From assembly GCA_902796815.1 (NCBI GenBank), contig CADBQL010000340.1, forward strand, positions 1 through 5,481: a DNA stretch of 5,481 nucleotides, given 5' to 3'. Below the pieces are notes generated by a model. It was not told the origin of the DNA. It saw only the letters and a program-made list of their open reading frames with translations, and ran no database searches. A program made the position numbers and the translations under genes. Positions 1-5,006 of the stretch are shown one piece after another; positions within the stretch are counted from its first letter, which is position 1; each line of letters starts with the position of its first letter. This DNA comes from an uncultured Coriobacteriaceae bacterium. Its GTDB lineage: Bacteria; Actinomycetota; Coriobacteriia; Coriobacteriales; Eggerthellaceae.

Positions 1-342
1 GAGCGTAAAGCGCGTGTTCAAAGCGCCAAAAGCATCGTTGAACGCTTCAACGGCGTTCTTTCCGGCCGTTGCCGCAGGATAGTAGACGCCCGTCACCGTA
101 TAGTTGCGCGCATCGTAAACGACCGACACCACACGGTCTTGCTGGATAGCCTGCAAAAACTCGGACGTAATCAGCGTGTCAGTCTCCGTGGGCCGCTCCT
201 CGCCATCAGCGGTCGTCGGACTCTGCGTCGACATGAACTGCTGACCTACGATCAAGGCAATGACGACCGCGATTATTATCCATATGATTACCGAGCGACG
301 ATCCGATGACGGCCCTTTGAATTGGGGGTTGTTTTGTGGCAT
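1..342 (-). CDS. ftsH: FtsH ATP-dependent zinc metalloprotease, N-terminal part (runs off the window)
   Basis: This is the first 114 codons of a gene that continues past the left edge. It starts at an ATG (342-340) preceded by a weak AGAGAG ribosome binding site. The visible protein has a short polar cytoplasmic start (residues 1-16), one strong membrane helix (about 17-33, rich in I, V and A) and an acidic linker. From about residue 57 there is a segment with S-E-F-L-Q-A-I-Q and a following V-x-x-V-x-Y strand, which matches the extracytoplasmic FtsH_ext domain. FtsH is a membrane-anchored AAA+ protease that degrades misfolded or regulatory membrane and cytosolic proteins. The AAA+ and HExxH zinc-protease parts lie outside the window, so the call rests on the N-terminus and on the position 30 bp downstream of hpt. 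The tilS–hpt–ftsH neighbourhood is well known in Gram-positive bacteria. Confidence 0.87.
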   Translation of the reverse strand, partial: MPQNNPQFKGPSSDRRSVIIWIIIAVVIALIVGQQFMSTQSPTTADGEERPTETDTLITSEFLQAIQQDRVVSVVYDARNYTVTGVYYPAATAGKNAVEAFNDAFGALNTRFTL

Positions 343-372
343 GTAGGTTATCTCTCTAGCAAATACTTCGTT

Positions 373-927
373 CTATTTTTCGTATACTTCCGGCTTCAGG
401 ATGCCAATATAGGGCAAATTGCGGTAACGCTCGGCATAGTCGAGCCCATAGCCCACGATGAACTCGTCAGGACATTCGAAGCCAATGTGCGCGCAATCGA
501 TCTTAGCCTGGGCTCGGTTGCGCTTGCGCAGAAGCGTGATCACCTCGATCGAAGCCGGCTTGCGCTGCTTAAGGTAGTCGATCAAGAATTGTAACGTCAA
601 ACCGGAATCAAGGATGTCCTCAACAACGATGACATGCTTTCCTTCGATGCTCGCCGTAAGATCTTTGACGATGCGCACCGTACCGGAGCTCTTGGTGCCG
701 CTTCCGTACGACGACAGCGCCATGTAGTCCATCTCGAGCGGAATTTCGGTCGCACGTGCCAAGTCTGCCATGAAAATCGCCGCACCCCTGAGCACCGATA
801 GCAACACGACCTCCTCGCCATGGTCAGTCGCCTCGGAATACTCGTCGGTCAGCGCGGCCCCGATTTCGCTAACGCGAGCCTTGATCTCGGTATCTGCAAA
901 CAAAATCTCTTGTATATCCTTATGCAC
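373..927 (-). CDS. hpt: Hypoxanthine phosphoribosyltransferase
   Basis: 184 residues, full length for the family. It is a cytosolic purine-salvage enzyme that joins hypoxanthine (usually also guanine) to PRPP, giving IMP or GMP plus pyrophosphate. Visible motifs in order are the pyrophosphate loop LRGA (46-49), the flexible-loop SSYG (72-75), the PRPP-binding VIVVEDILDSGLT (99-111) with the paired acidic residues E103/D104, a base-contacting lysine in LLRKR (about 135), and the purine pocket and closing segment PDEFIVGYGLDYAERYRNLP (153-172). The start is GTG at 927. No other start lies between it and the in-frame stop upstream, and an AGGAAAG site lies about 12 nt before it. The gene sits 30 bp ahead of ftsH, so the two are probably co-transcribed. 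A possible -10 box TATAAC (967-962) suggests an own promoter, but no convincing -35 box is seen. Confidence 0.96.
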   Translation of the reverse strand: MHKDIQEILFADTEIKARVSEIGAALTDEYSEATDHGEEVVLLSVLRGAAIFMADLARATEIPLEMDYMALSSYGSGTKSSGTVRIVKDLTASIEGKHVIVVEDILDSGLTLQFLIDYLKQRKPASIEVITLLRKRNRAQAKIDCAHIGFECPDEFIVGYGLDYAERYRNLPYIGILKPEVYEK

Positions 928-985
928 GGAGTTCGCCCACTTTCCTGGTCGTTTTCGTAAGGTTATAGTTTAGCATTCTCGCCCT

Positions 986-1011
986 AAAACGCGCATCACT
1001 AAGAGTGACGC
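986..1011 (-). terminator. Hairpin with short U-tract between maf and hpt
   Basis: On the minus strand GCGTCACT (1011-1004) and AGTGATGC (1000-993) form an 8-bp stem with one G-U wobble and a 3-nt loop, followed 2 nt later by GTTTT (990-986). The wobble pairs only in the minus-strand RNA, which supports that reading direction. It lies about 100 nt after the maf stop and about 60 nt before the hpt start. It could be a weak intrinsic terminator ending a tilS–maf transcript, or an attenuator in the hpt leader. The U-run is only four bases, so efficiency is doubtful. The rest of the 183-bp gap (928-1110) shows no gene. Confidence 0.4.
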
Positions 1012-1110
1012 TTCGTCAACAGCCACGAAGTTTCCACGCTGGGACATCTGCGAGGCATTGGAAAAAGCAAGAAACAGCCCGCGAAGGCACTGCATGCCTC
1101 TTGGCGCGTA

Positions 1111-1725
1111 TCAAACCACAAGCTCGGGAAATTCATCAAGCAGACGTTTTACAGGAAAACCGATTACCGTGTCTAAGTTGCCTTCGATATGGTCGACGAA
1201 GCCATCGCCGACAGACTGTATCCCATAAGCGCCTGCCTTGTCGAAGGGGTCACCTGATGCGATATACGCCTCTATCTGTTCTTCGGATAGCTCTTTGAAG
1301 TACACGTAGGTCGTATCTATGAACGTCCGATAAGCCAAGCTCATGTCACCGCCAGCGGGCGCGTGAACCATCCAGAGCGACACTGCCGTATGCACGTCGT
1401 GACCATGTCCCGAAAGCGCATGCAGCATGCGGCGAGCGTCTGCATCATCCTTGGGCTTTCCAAAAATTTCGCCGCGGAAAACGACCATCGTGTCGGAGCC
1501 TATGACGGCAAGCATCCCGTCGTAATCGGGAGTAACGAGCTGCTCGACGGCAGCATGAGCCTTGCGCTCAGCAAGCTTCTTGACCGCTTCGACCGGTTGC
1601 TCGAGCAAATCGGCGTCGAGATGCTCGTCCACATCGACCGCATGCACTCTGAACGCAACCCCAGCTTCTTCGAGCAGCTGGCGTCGGCGGGGCGAAGCGC
1701 TCGCCAGAACTATATCGAACTGCAT
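1111..1725 (-). CDS. maf: Maf-family nucleoside triphosphate pyrophosphatase (dTTP/UTP type)
   Basis: 204 residues from the ATG at 1725, normal for Maf. Maf proteins hydrolyse nucleotides, including modified ones, to the monophosphate plus pyrophosphate. They act as house-cleaning enzymes and have been linked to septum formation when over-produced. The signature SASPRR is at residues 9-14, followed by GSDT (76-79) with the catalytic Asp78, GKP (89-91), LSG with following H-x-V-x-T-A-V (about 105-115), and GDPFDKAGAYGIQ (158-170). The last of these resembles the YhdE (dTTP/UTP) branch rather than the YceF (m7GTP) branch. A longer form from TTG at 1758 is possible, but the excellent AGGAAGG site at 1740-1734 sits 8 nt before the ATG at 1725, inside that longer form, so the shorter start is preferred. 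It lies 81 bp downstream of tilS with no clear terminator between them. Confidence 0.95.
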   Translation of the reverse strand: MQFDIVLASASPRRRQLLEEAGVAFRVHAVDVDEHLDADLLEQPVEAVKKLAERKAHAAVEQLVTPDYDGMLAVIGSDTMVVFRGEIFGKPKDDADARRMLHALSGHGHDVHTAVSLWMVHAPAGGDMSLAYRTFIDTTYVYFKELSEEQIEAYIASGDPFDKAGAYGIQSVGDGFVDHIEGNLDTVIGFPVKRLLDEFPELVV

Positions 1726-1733
1726 GTGCTGAT

Positions 1734-1740
1734 CCTTCCT
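1734..1740 (-). promoter_or_regulatory. Ribosome binding site that fixes the maf start
   Basis: AGGAAGG on the minus strand, 8 nt before the ATG at 1725-1723. It would be inside the coding sequence if the TTG at 1758 or the ATG at 1749 were used, so it argues for the 204-residue protein that begins just before the SASPRR signature, as in other Maf proteins. Confidence 0.75.
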
Positions 1741-1806
1741 GAAGTGCATGAATGGCAAGACCCAACCCTATCTAGACTTCGGCAGCTGCCTTGCGAGCGC
1801 TCAGCG

Positions 1807-2892
1807 CTACTTGCGCCTACGAGTCCTAAAAGCTGCCATCGGCTCGATCCGCACGCCCTGCTTGTTCGAGCTTACGGCGAGGTTTCCTTGAATGTTGGCA
1901 ACATAGCCGCTCTTGGGACGACCGTGCTCGAATGCATCGATTATTGCCTCGACAGAAGCGGTCTCGACGCGATCGTCGGGATCAAGCAGAGACTCAAGCA
2001 CCTTGAACACCACACGGCGCAGAAGCGGCACGCGCTCCGCTGCGAGCATGGGCGAAAGCACGCAGCCGTCTTCTGCCGGCTCGAGCCTGACCACATGACG
2101 CGCAACGAGCTCATCGGCGAACGCATCAAGCATGTCGTCTTCATCGGCTATCAGGTTCATGGTACGCGTCAGGGTCACAAGCAGCTGAGGATTGCGCTCT
2201 TTTGCGAGCGGGACGATCTCGTGGCGCACGAATGCCCTAAAACGGTCCGTATGCTGGTTCGTCGCATCTTCGCGCCACAGCATTTCCTCACGATCACGCA
2301 CAACGGGCAAATCGCGCTCGATACGCCCGATGATATAGTCGCGCAGCTCTTCCCGCCCCGCATCGAGCAGCGGACGCGCAACCTGCCCGTTTAGATACAG
2401 CATCGAACGGAAGCCCCCCGGCCCTGTACCGACGATTGAACGCATGTAAAAGTTTTCAACGCGATCGTCGGCCGTATGCGCAACGAAAATCCTACCGCTC
2501 GAAACGGGCATGCTATGAGTTCGACACAAATCCTCGAGCGCCTCGCGCGCAGCCGCATAACGTTCACGGCGCGCAATGGCCTCGATGTTTCCGCGCTCAG
2601 CTCGCGCGATGGCATCGACATCGATTTCAACCGTAACGTGCTCGATGCCCAGTAGGGTTGCAAGCTCGGCCACGAAAGCAGCATCCTCGTCCGCCTGCTC
2701 CCCACGTAGCTTGTGATTTACATGCAGTATCGAAATCGGCCCGACGACCCCGGCCCCCGCGAGCTCGGCAGCGATATAGGCAAGCGCAACCGAATCGGAG
2801 CCGCCTGACACCATCAGCAGCACAGGCGCATCCAGATCTTCAATCAGATCGTGCGCGCGAATAGCCTGGCGCGCTTGTTCAACAACATCCAT
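1807..2892 (-). CDS. tilS: tRNA(Ile)-lysidine synthetase
   Basis: 361 residues, in the usual range for shorter Gram-positive TilS proteins. The enzyme uses ATP and lysine to convert C34 of the CAU-anticodon tRNA-Ile to lysidine, so that the tRNA reads AUA and is charged with isoleucine. It is essential in most bacteria. The N-terminal PP-loop ATPase domain shows SGGSDS (29-34), HVNHKLRGE (57-65), ARRERY (107-112), AHTADDRVEN (138-147), the glycine-rich GTGPGG (155-160) and RPLL (173-176). These are followed by DATNQHTDRFRAFVRHEIVP (209-228), which corresponds to the family's N-x-x-x-x-x-R-N-x-I-R-x-x-V-x-P segment. The rest is the tRNA-binding part. The start is the only one after the upstream in-frame stop. 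AAGAAGGG lies only about 4 nt before the ATG, a rather close spacing. Two paralogous small ORFs precede it, the nearer ending 78 bp upstream. Confidence 0.96.
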   Translation of the reverse strand: MDVVEQARQAIRAHDLIEDLDAPVLLMVSGGSDSVALAYIAAELAGAGVVGPISILHVNHKLRGEQADEDAAFVAELATLLGIEHVTVEIDVDAIARAERGNIEAIARRERYAAAREALEDLCRTHSMPVSSGRIFVAHTADDRVENFYMRSIVGTGPGGFRSMLYLNGQVARPLLDAGREELRDYIIGRIERDLPVVRDREEMLWREDATNQHTDRFRAFVRHEIVPLAKERNPQLLVTLTRTMNLIADEDDMLDAFADELVARHVVRLEPAEDGCVLSPMLAAERVPLLRRVVFKVLESLLDPDDRVETASVEAIIDAFEHGRPKSGYVANIQGNLAVSSNKQGVRIEPMAAFRTRRRK

Positions 2893-2946
2893 AAGACCCT
2901 TCTTGCGATCCGTTCCCTTCTCCCAATGCTCCTTATGCGTCCCTAT

Positions 2947-2968
2947 TCGATATCAACATGATGATCGA
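2947..2968 (-). other. Stem-loop just after small ORF 1, in the tilS leader
   Basis: On the minus strand TCGAT–C–ATCA–TGT–TGAT–ATCGA forms a 9-bp stem with one bulged C and a 3-nt loop. It starts 2 nt after the TAG stop of the small ORF at 2971-3090 and lies about 55 nt before tilS. No U-run follows, so it is not a standard intrinsic terminator. It could stabilise an upstream mRNA end, be a processing site, or reduce read-through into tilS. The remainder of 2893-2970 shows nothing else. Confidence 0.4.
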
Positions 2969-2970
2969 GT

Positions 2971-3090
2971 CTAGGAATCGTCTGATCCGAGCAGATTCCT
3001 CGAAACATGTACATTAAGAGCAGCGCACACCAGCGCAGTCACGGAAACCCATAGCACAATTAAATCCCTGCGAAGATTCTTGCTTTCCAT
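2971..3090 (-). CDS. Small single-pass membrane protein, copy 1 (39 aa, unrecognised family)
   Basis: A 39-codon ORF reading from ATG (3090) to TAG (2971). I do not recognise the family. The peptide starts with the charged stretch MESKNLRRD, then has a hydrophobic helix (about residues 10-29) containing IVLW, ALVCAAL and one Cys22, and ends in a short polar acidic tail (…GSDDS). The positive start and acidic end suggest N-in, C-out topology, with no signal-peptide cleavage site evident. It is supported as a real gene by a paralogue of exactly the same length 236 bp upstream: 17 of 26 residues are identical over residues 9-34, and the differences are mostly conservative (V/I, V/L). The site GAGGTGA (3107-3101) matches the 16S anti-Shine-Dalgarno over seven bases, although it lies about 10 nt before the ATG, a little far. 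An in-frame TGA upstream leaves this ATG as the only start. tilS follows 78 bp downstream. Confidence 0.72.
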   Translation of the reverse strand: MESKNLRRDLIVLWVSVTALVCAALNVHVSRNLLGSDDS

Positions 3091-3135
3091 AGCTAACTCG
3101 TCACCTCAATACATAAAGCCAGAGTGATTCACTTG

Positions 3136-3169
3136 TCGAGCCATTTCTGTAGAACTCGTTCCAGCTCGA
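3136..3169 (-). other. Leader hairpin of small ORF 1
   Basis: Minus-strand TCGAGC (3169-3164) and GCTCGA (3141-3136) are a perfect 6-bp inverted repeat around a 22-nt loop that can fold further (GGAA–CGAG–TTCT). The 3' arm ends 45 nt before the ATG of the small ORF at 3090. The apical part carries AACGAG (3160-3155), also present in the loop of the corresponding hairpin before the second small ORF. Whether it folds in RNA is not shown. Confidence 0.4.
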
Positions 3170-3206
3170 ATCGCCAAAACCGTTTGCGGCAATGCAGAGT
3201 TGTGCT

Positions 3207-3326
3207 CTACTCCTGCTCTTTATTTGCAAGCAAGTTCAGCGAGGTATTCAGGGTAAGAGCAGCGCATATTAGCGCGCCTAAAGAAATCCATAATACGATC
3301 AGGTCCTTCGAAAATATCTTTTTCAT
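3207..3326 (-). CDS. Small single-pass membrane protein, copy 2 (39 aa, unrecognised family)
   Basis: A 39-codon ORF from ATG (3326) to TAG (3207), first of the tandem pair in reading direction. The family is unrecognised. The basic start MKKIFSKD is followed by a hydrophobic helix (about residues 9-26) with IVLW, ALICAAL and Cys21, then a polar segment with NLL and a charged tail (NKEQE). It has the same layout and length as the copy at 2971-3090. D, the LIVLW block, S, AL, CAAL, S and NLL are shared with a one-residue offset, and the DNA shares the 13-mer TGCGCTGCTCTTA. An in-frame TGA 9 nt upstream (TGA-TGG-GCG-ATG) makes this ATG the only start, and AAGGGGG lies about 10 nt before it. Codon use is AT-richer than in the flanking genes (TTA twice, ATA twice, CTA). 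A plus-strand ORF of 141 codons covers the same DNA but looks spurious. Possible roles (membrane-associated regulator, type I-toxin-like peptide, protease-modulating peptide) are speculation. Confidence 0.73.
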   Translation of the reverse strand: MKKIFSKDLIVLWISLGALICAALTLNTSLNLLANKEQE

Positions 3327-3370
3327 CGCCCATCAACCCCCTTATAACCTAATAGGCTCATCTCCATTGC

Positions 3371-3401
3371 TTAGCCGCAGCGCTCGTTGCTGTAGTGCTA
3401 A
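3371..3401 (-). other. Leader hairpin of small ORF 2
   Basis: Minus-strand TTAGC (3401-3397) pairs with GCTAA (3375-3371). Inside it CAGC (3392-3389) pairs with GCTG (3381-3378), closing the loop AACGAGC. The 3' arm ends 44 nt before the ATG at 3326, almost the same distance as the hairpin before small ORF 1, and the loop carries the same AACGAG. The fold is predicted by eye only. Confidence 0.4.
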
Positions 3402-3440
3402 CTCATCGAATAAGGGTGCACGCAATAGCTATCTCATGCT

Positions 3441-3460
3441 CCTTCGTTACTCGACGAAAG
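3441..3460 (-). other. Upstream stem-loop in the leader of the small-ORF pair
   Basis: Minus-strand CTTTCGT (3460-3454) and ACGAAGG (3447-3441) form a 7-bp stem with one T-G wobble and the loop CGAGTA. The 3' arm overlaps a Shine-Dalgarno-like GAAGGAG, so folding would hide it. It lies between the proposed promoter and the first small ORF. The rest of 3327-3545 shows no convincing gene. Confidence 0.35.
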
Positions 3461-3493
3461 CATACAGACTGACATGTTGCAGCTGTGAATTAA

Positions 3494-3522
3494 ATTATAG
3501 ACTACGATTTGTTGATTGCACG
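3494..3522 (-). promoter_or_regulatory. Candidate promoter for the small-ORF pair (and possibly tilS)
   Basis: A perfect -10 hexamer TATAAT lies at 3499-3494 on the minus strand, in an AT-rich patch just downstream of the rlmD stop. The hexamer 17 bp upstream (3522-3517, CGTGCA) is a poor -35 box, so strength or activator dependence is uncertain. Transcription would start near 3487, leaving a leader of about 160 nt before the ATG at 3326. No other good promoter is visible between here and tilS. Confidence 0.45.
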
Positions 3523-3545
3523 ACATTGTTATTACTGGAAATGCC

Positions 3546-5006
3546 CTAATGGCTCGACTCACCTCGAGACATCAAAGCTATTGACTCGACATGCGCAGTA
3601 TGAGGAAACATATCGACCGGCTGCACAACATCGAGCGAAAAGCCGCGCTCAGCCAGGTAGCGCGCATCGCGCACCTGCGTCTTGGGATTGCACGACACAT
3701 ACACCACGCGCGCAGGCGAAAGCTCGGCAACCGCGTCGAGGAATTGCTCGGTCGAGCCTGCGCGCGGCGGATCCATGAGCACCACATCGACCGATTCTCC
3801 CGCTTCGGCAACACCGCGCAGGTAATCCCCAGCATCGGCAGCTACGAACTCGGCGTTTTCCACCCCATTGTGTCGCGCGTTCTCCCGCGCATCGCGGATA
3901 GCCGCCTCGACCGAATCGACGCCGATAACCCGGCGCGCCCCGCGTTTGGCCGCTACCAGGCCGATCGTGCCCGTGCCGCAGTAGGCGTCGATAATCGTCT
4001 GCGTCCCATCAAGGGCAGCCAGCTCGATTGCCTGCTCATATAAGATGGCAGTCTGAACAGCGTTCACCTGATAAAACGACTGCGACGAGATACGGAAGCT
4101 CAACCCGCACAACGTGTCGAGAATGAACCCAGGGCCGTAAAGGCGCGATTCCTTCTGCCCGAGTATCACGTTGGTCTGACGCAGGTTGACGTTCTGCACG
4201 ACGGTAGTCACGAACGGGCAGCGTCGTACGAGCTCACGACAAAACGATTTTGAGTTGGGAAACGCTTCATCGTTAGTGACGAGCGTGACGAGCATTTCCC
4301 CACTCTCGTGCCCCACGCGCACGATAGCATGGCGTATGAAGCCTTTGCCGCTGTCCTCATCGTAAGGCGCGATATGATAGGTGCCCATGATGGATTTGAT
4401 CGCACGAATCACCTCATGAGCGCGCTCGTTCTCGATCAGACATCCATCGGTTGCAACAAGGTGATGCGTACCAGCTGCATACATACCCGTCAGGATCTCG
4501 TATCGCGGCGCTTCGGCGCGCCCGCGCTGCCGACTATCGCGCCCCGATTGCGACGAACGCTTCGCGCGGCTGGATTCCCCTTCGCGCGCCATCCGTTTTC
4601 CTGGTGCAAATGGCGAGGTCACCTTGTTGCGATAATGGAACGGGTCGTCCATGCCGATTGTCTGGCGTATTTCGGCGCTCGAGAAGATGTCGTCAGAGAA
4701 AAGCTCGGCAACGAAAGCGTCCTTTCGGGCAAGTTGCTCATCATAGGGCACGTCAATCCAAGAGCATGCCCCACACGCATGCGAGACAGCGCACCGCGAC
4801 GATTCACATCCGGGCGCACGATCGCCGTTCCCGTCTTTTGCCGACTGAACCTCGTGGGTACCGTGTGCACGCACGTCATCGGACGCAAACGCTTTGCGCC
4901 TTGCTTCGGCAACACCCGACCGCACGCCTTTACGTTTGGCTTCGTGGGCGCGCTTTGCCTTCGCATTCCCTTTTCCCTTTGATTGTGACATCTTCTTAAC
5001 CATCAT
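3546..5006 (-). CDS. rlmD: 23S rRNA (uracil-C5)-methyltransferase, RlmD/RumA type
   Basis: 486 residues. SAM-dependent enzyme that makes 5-methyluridine in RNA, by family most likely U1939 of 23S rRNA. RlmCD-like double specificity or a TrmA-like tRNA substrate cannot be excluded. The [4Fe-4S] ligands are C72, C78, C81 (CAVSHACGAC) and C189 (DGC). The methyltransferase core has QSFYQVN (309-315), SAM motif DAYCGTGTIGL (340-350), GVDS (362-365), DPPRAG (412-417), the nucleophile C439 in VSCNP, and the general base E474 in HVESI. Instead of the usual N-terminal TRAM domain there is a ~65-residue Lys/Arg-rich tail, and an Arg/Ser-rich insert sits at about 138-167. The start is uncertain: ATGs at 5006, 5003 and 4991 are all in frame. 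GAGAGGG ends 1 nt before the first and 4 nt before the second, and an in-frame TGA lies just upstream. The gene is divergent from the membrane-protein gene at 5065. Confidence 0.93.
   Translation of the reverse strand: MMVKKMSQSKGKGNAKAKRAHEAKRKGVRSGVAEARRKAFASDDVRAHGTHEVQSAKDGNGDRAPGCESSRCAVSHACGACSWIDVPYDEQLARKDAFVAELFSDDIFSSAEIRQTIGMDDPFHYRNKVTSPFAPGKRMAREGESSRAKRSSQSGRDSRQRGRAEAPRYEILTGMYAAGTHHLVATDGCLIENERAHEVIRAIKSIMGTYHIAPYDEDSGKGFIRHAIVRVGHESGEMLVTLVTNDEAFPNSKSFCRELVRRCPFVTTVVQNVNLRQTNVILGQKESRLYGPGFILDTLCGLSFRISSQSFYQVNAVQTAILYEQAIELAALDGTQTIIDAYCGTGTIGLVAAKRGARRVIGVDSVEAAIRDARENARHNGVENAEFVAADAGDYLRGVAEAGESVDVVLMDPPRAGSTEQFLDAVAELSPARVVYVSCNPKTQVRDARYLAERGFSLDVVQPVDMFPHTAHVESIALMSRGESSH

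Larger units (their letters stand above)
2971..3404 (-). repeat. Tandem duplication of a hairpin-leader plus small-ORF module
   Basis: Two diverged copies of one unit lie head to tail with ORF starts 236 bp apart (unit 1: about 2971-3169; unit 2: about 3207-3404). Similarity is strongest in the coding cores but also shows in the leaders. GnAACGAGnnCT occurs in both hairpin loops, the sequence GGCTTTATGTATTGA (3120-3106) resembles GCCTATTAGGTTATAA (3357-3342), and GAGTTAGC occurs at 3099-3092 and 3404-3397. The divergence suggests an old duplication kept by selection rather than a recent one. Confidence 0.6.

Noticed and set aside
1726..1758. An 11-codon N-terminal extension of Maf from a TTG at 1758.
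   Set aside because: The strong AGGAAGG at 1740-1734 lies within it, and the family begins just before SASPRR, so the ATG at 1725 is better.
1781..1802. Palindromes GGCAGCTGCC and GAGCGCTC in the tilS–maf gap as a terminator.
   Set aside because: They are short self-complementary stretches without a usable loop or a U-run, and GC-rich palindromes of this size are common by chance.
1363..2394. A 343-codon plus-strand ORF lying opposite maf and tilS.
   Set aside because: It is in exact codon register with both minus-strand genes, so it stays open only because TTA, CTA and TCA codons are rare in them. It has no recognisable domain, while maf and tilS carry all their signature motifs.
3159..3175. 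A tRNA T-loop-like string (CTCGAATC) in the gap.
   Set aside because: No acceptor, D or anticodon arms can be placed around it, so it is not a tRNA.
2893..3545. CRISPR array, insertion sequence or mobile-element ends in the AT-richer gap.
   Set aside because: There are no regularly spaced identical repeats, no terminal inverted repeats with target duplication and no transposase fragment. The repeats present are explained by the diverged small-ORF modules.
3124..3549. A 141-codon plus-strand ORF covering most of the gap between tilS and rlmD.
   Set aside because: It lacks a good ribosome binding site, has an odd Cys/Ser/Arg-rich composition without a domain pattern, and overlaps small ORF 2, which is supported by a paralogue.
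4308..4999. Long plus-strand ORFs (224 and 182 codons) opposite rlmD.
   Set aside because: They overlap the clearly coding minus-strand rlmD with its Fe-S cysteines, are Arg/His-rich and show no family features. They are shadows.
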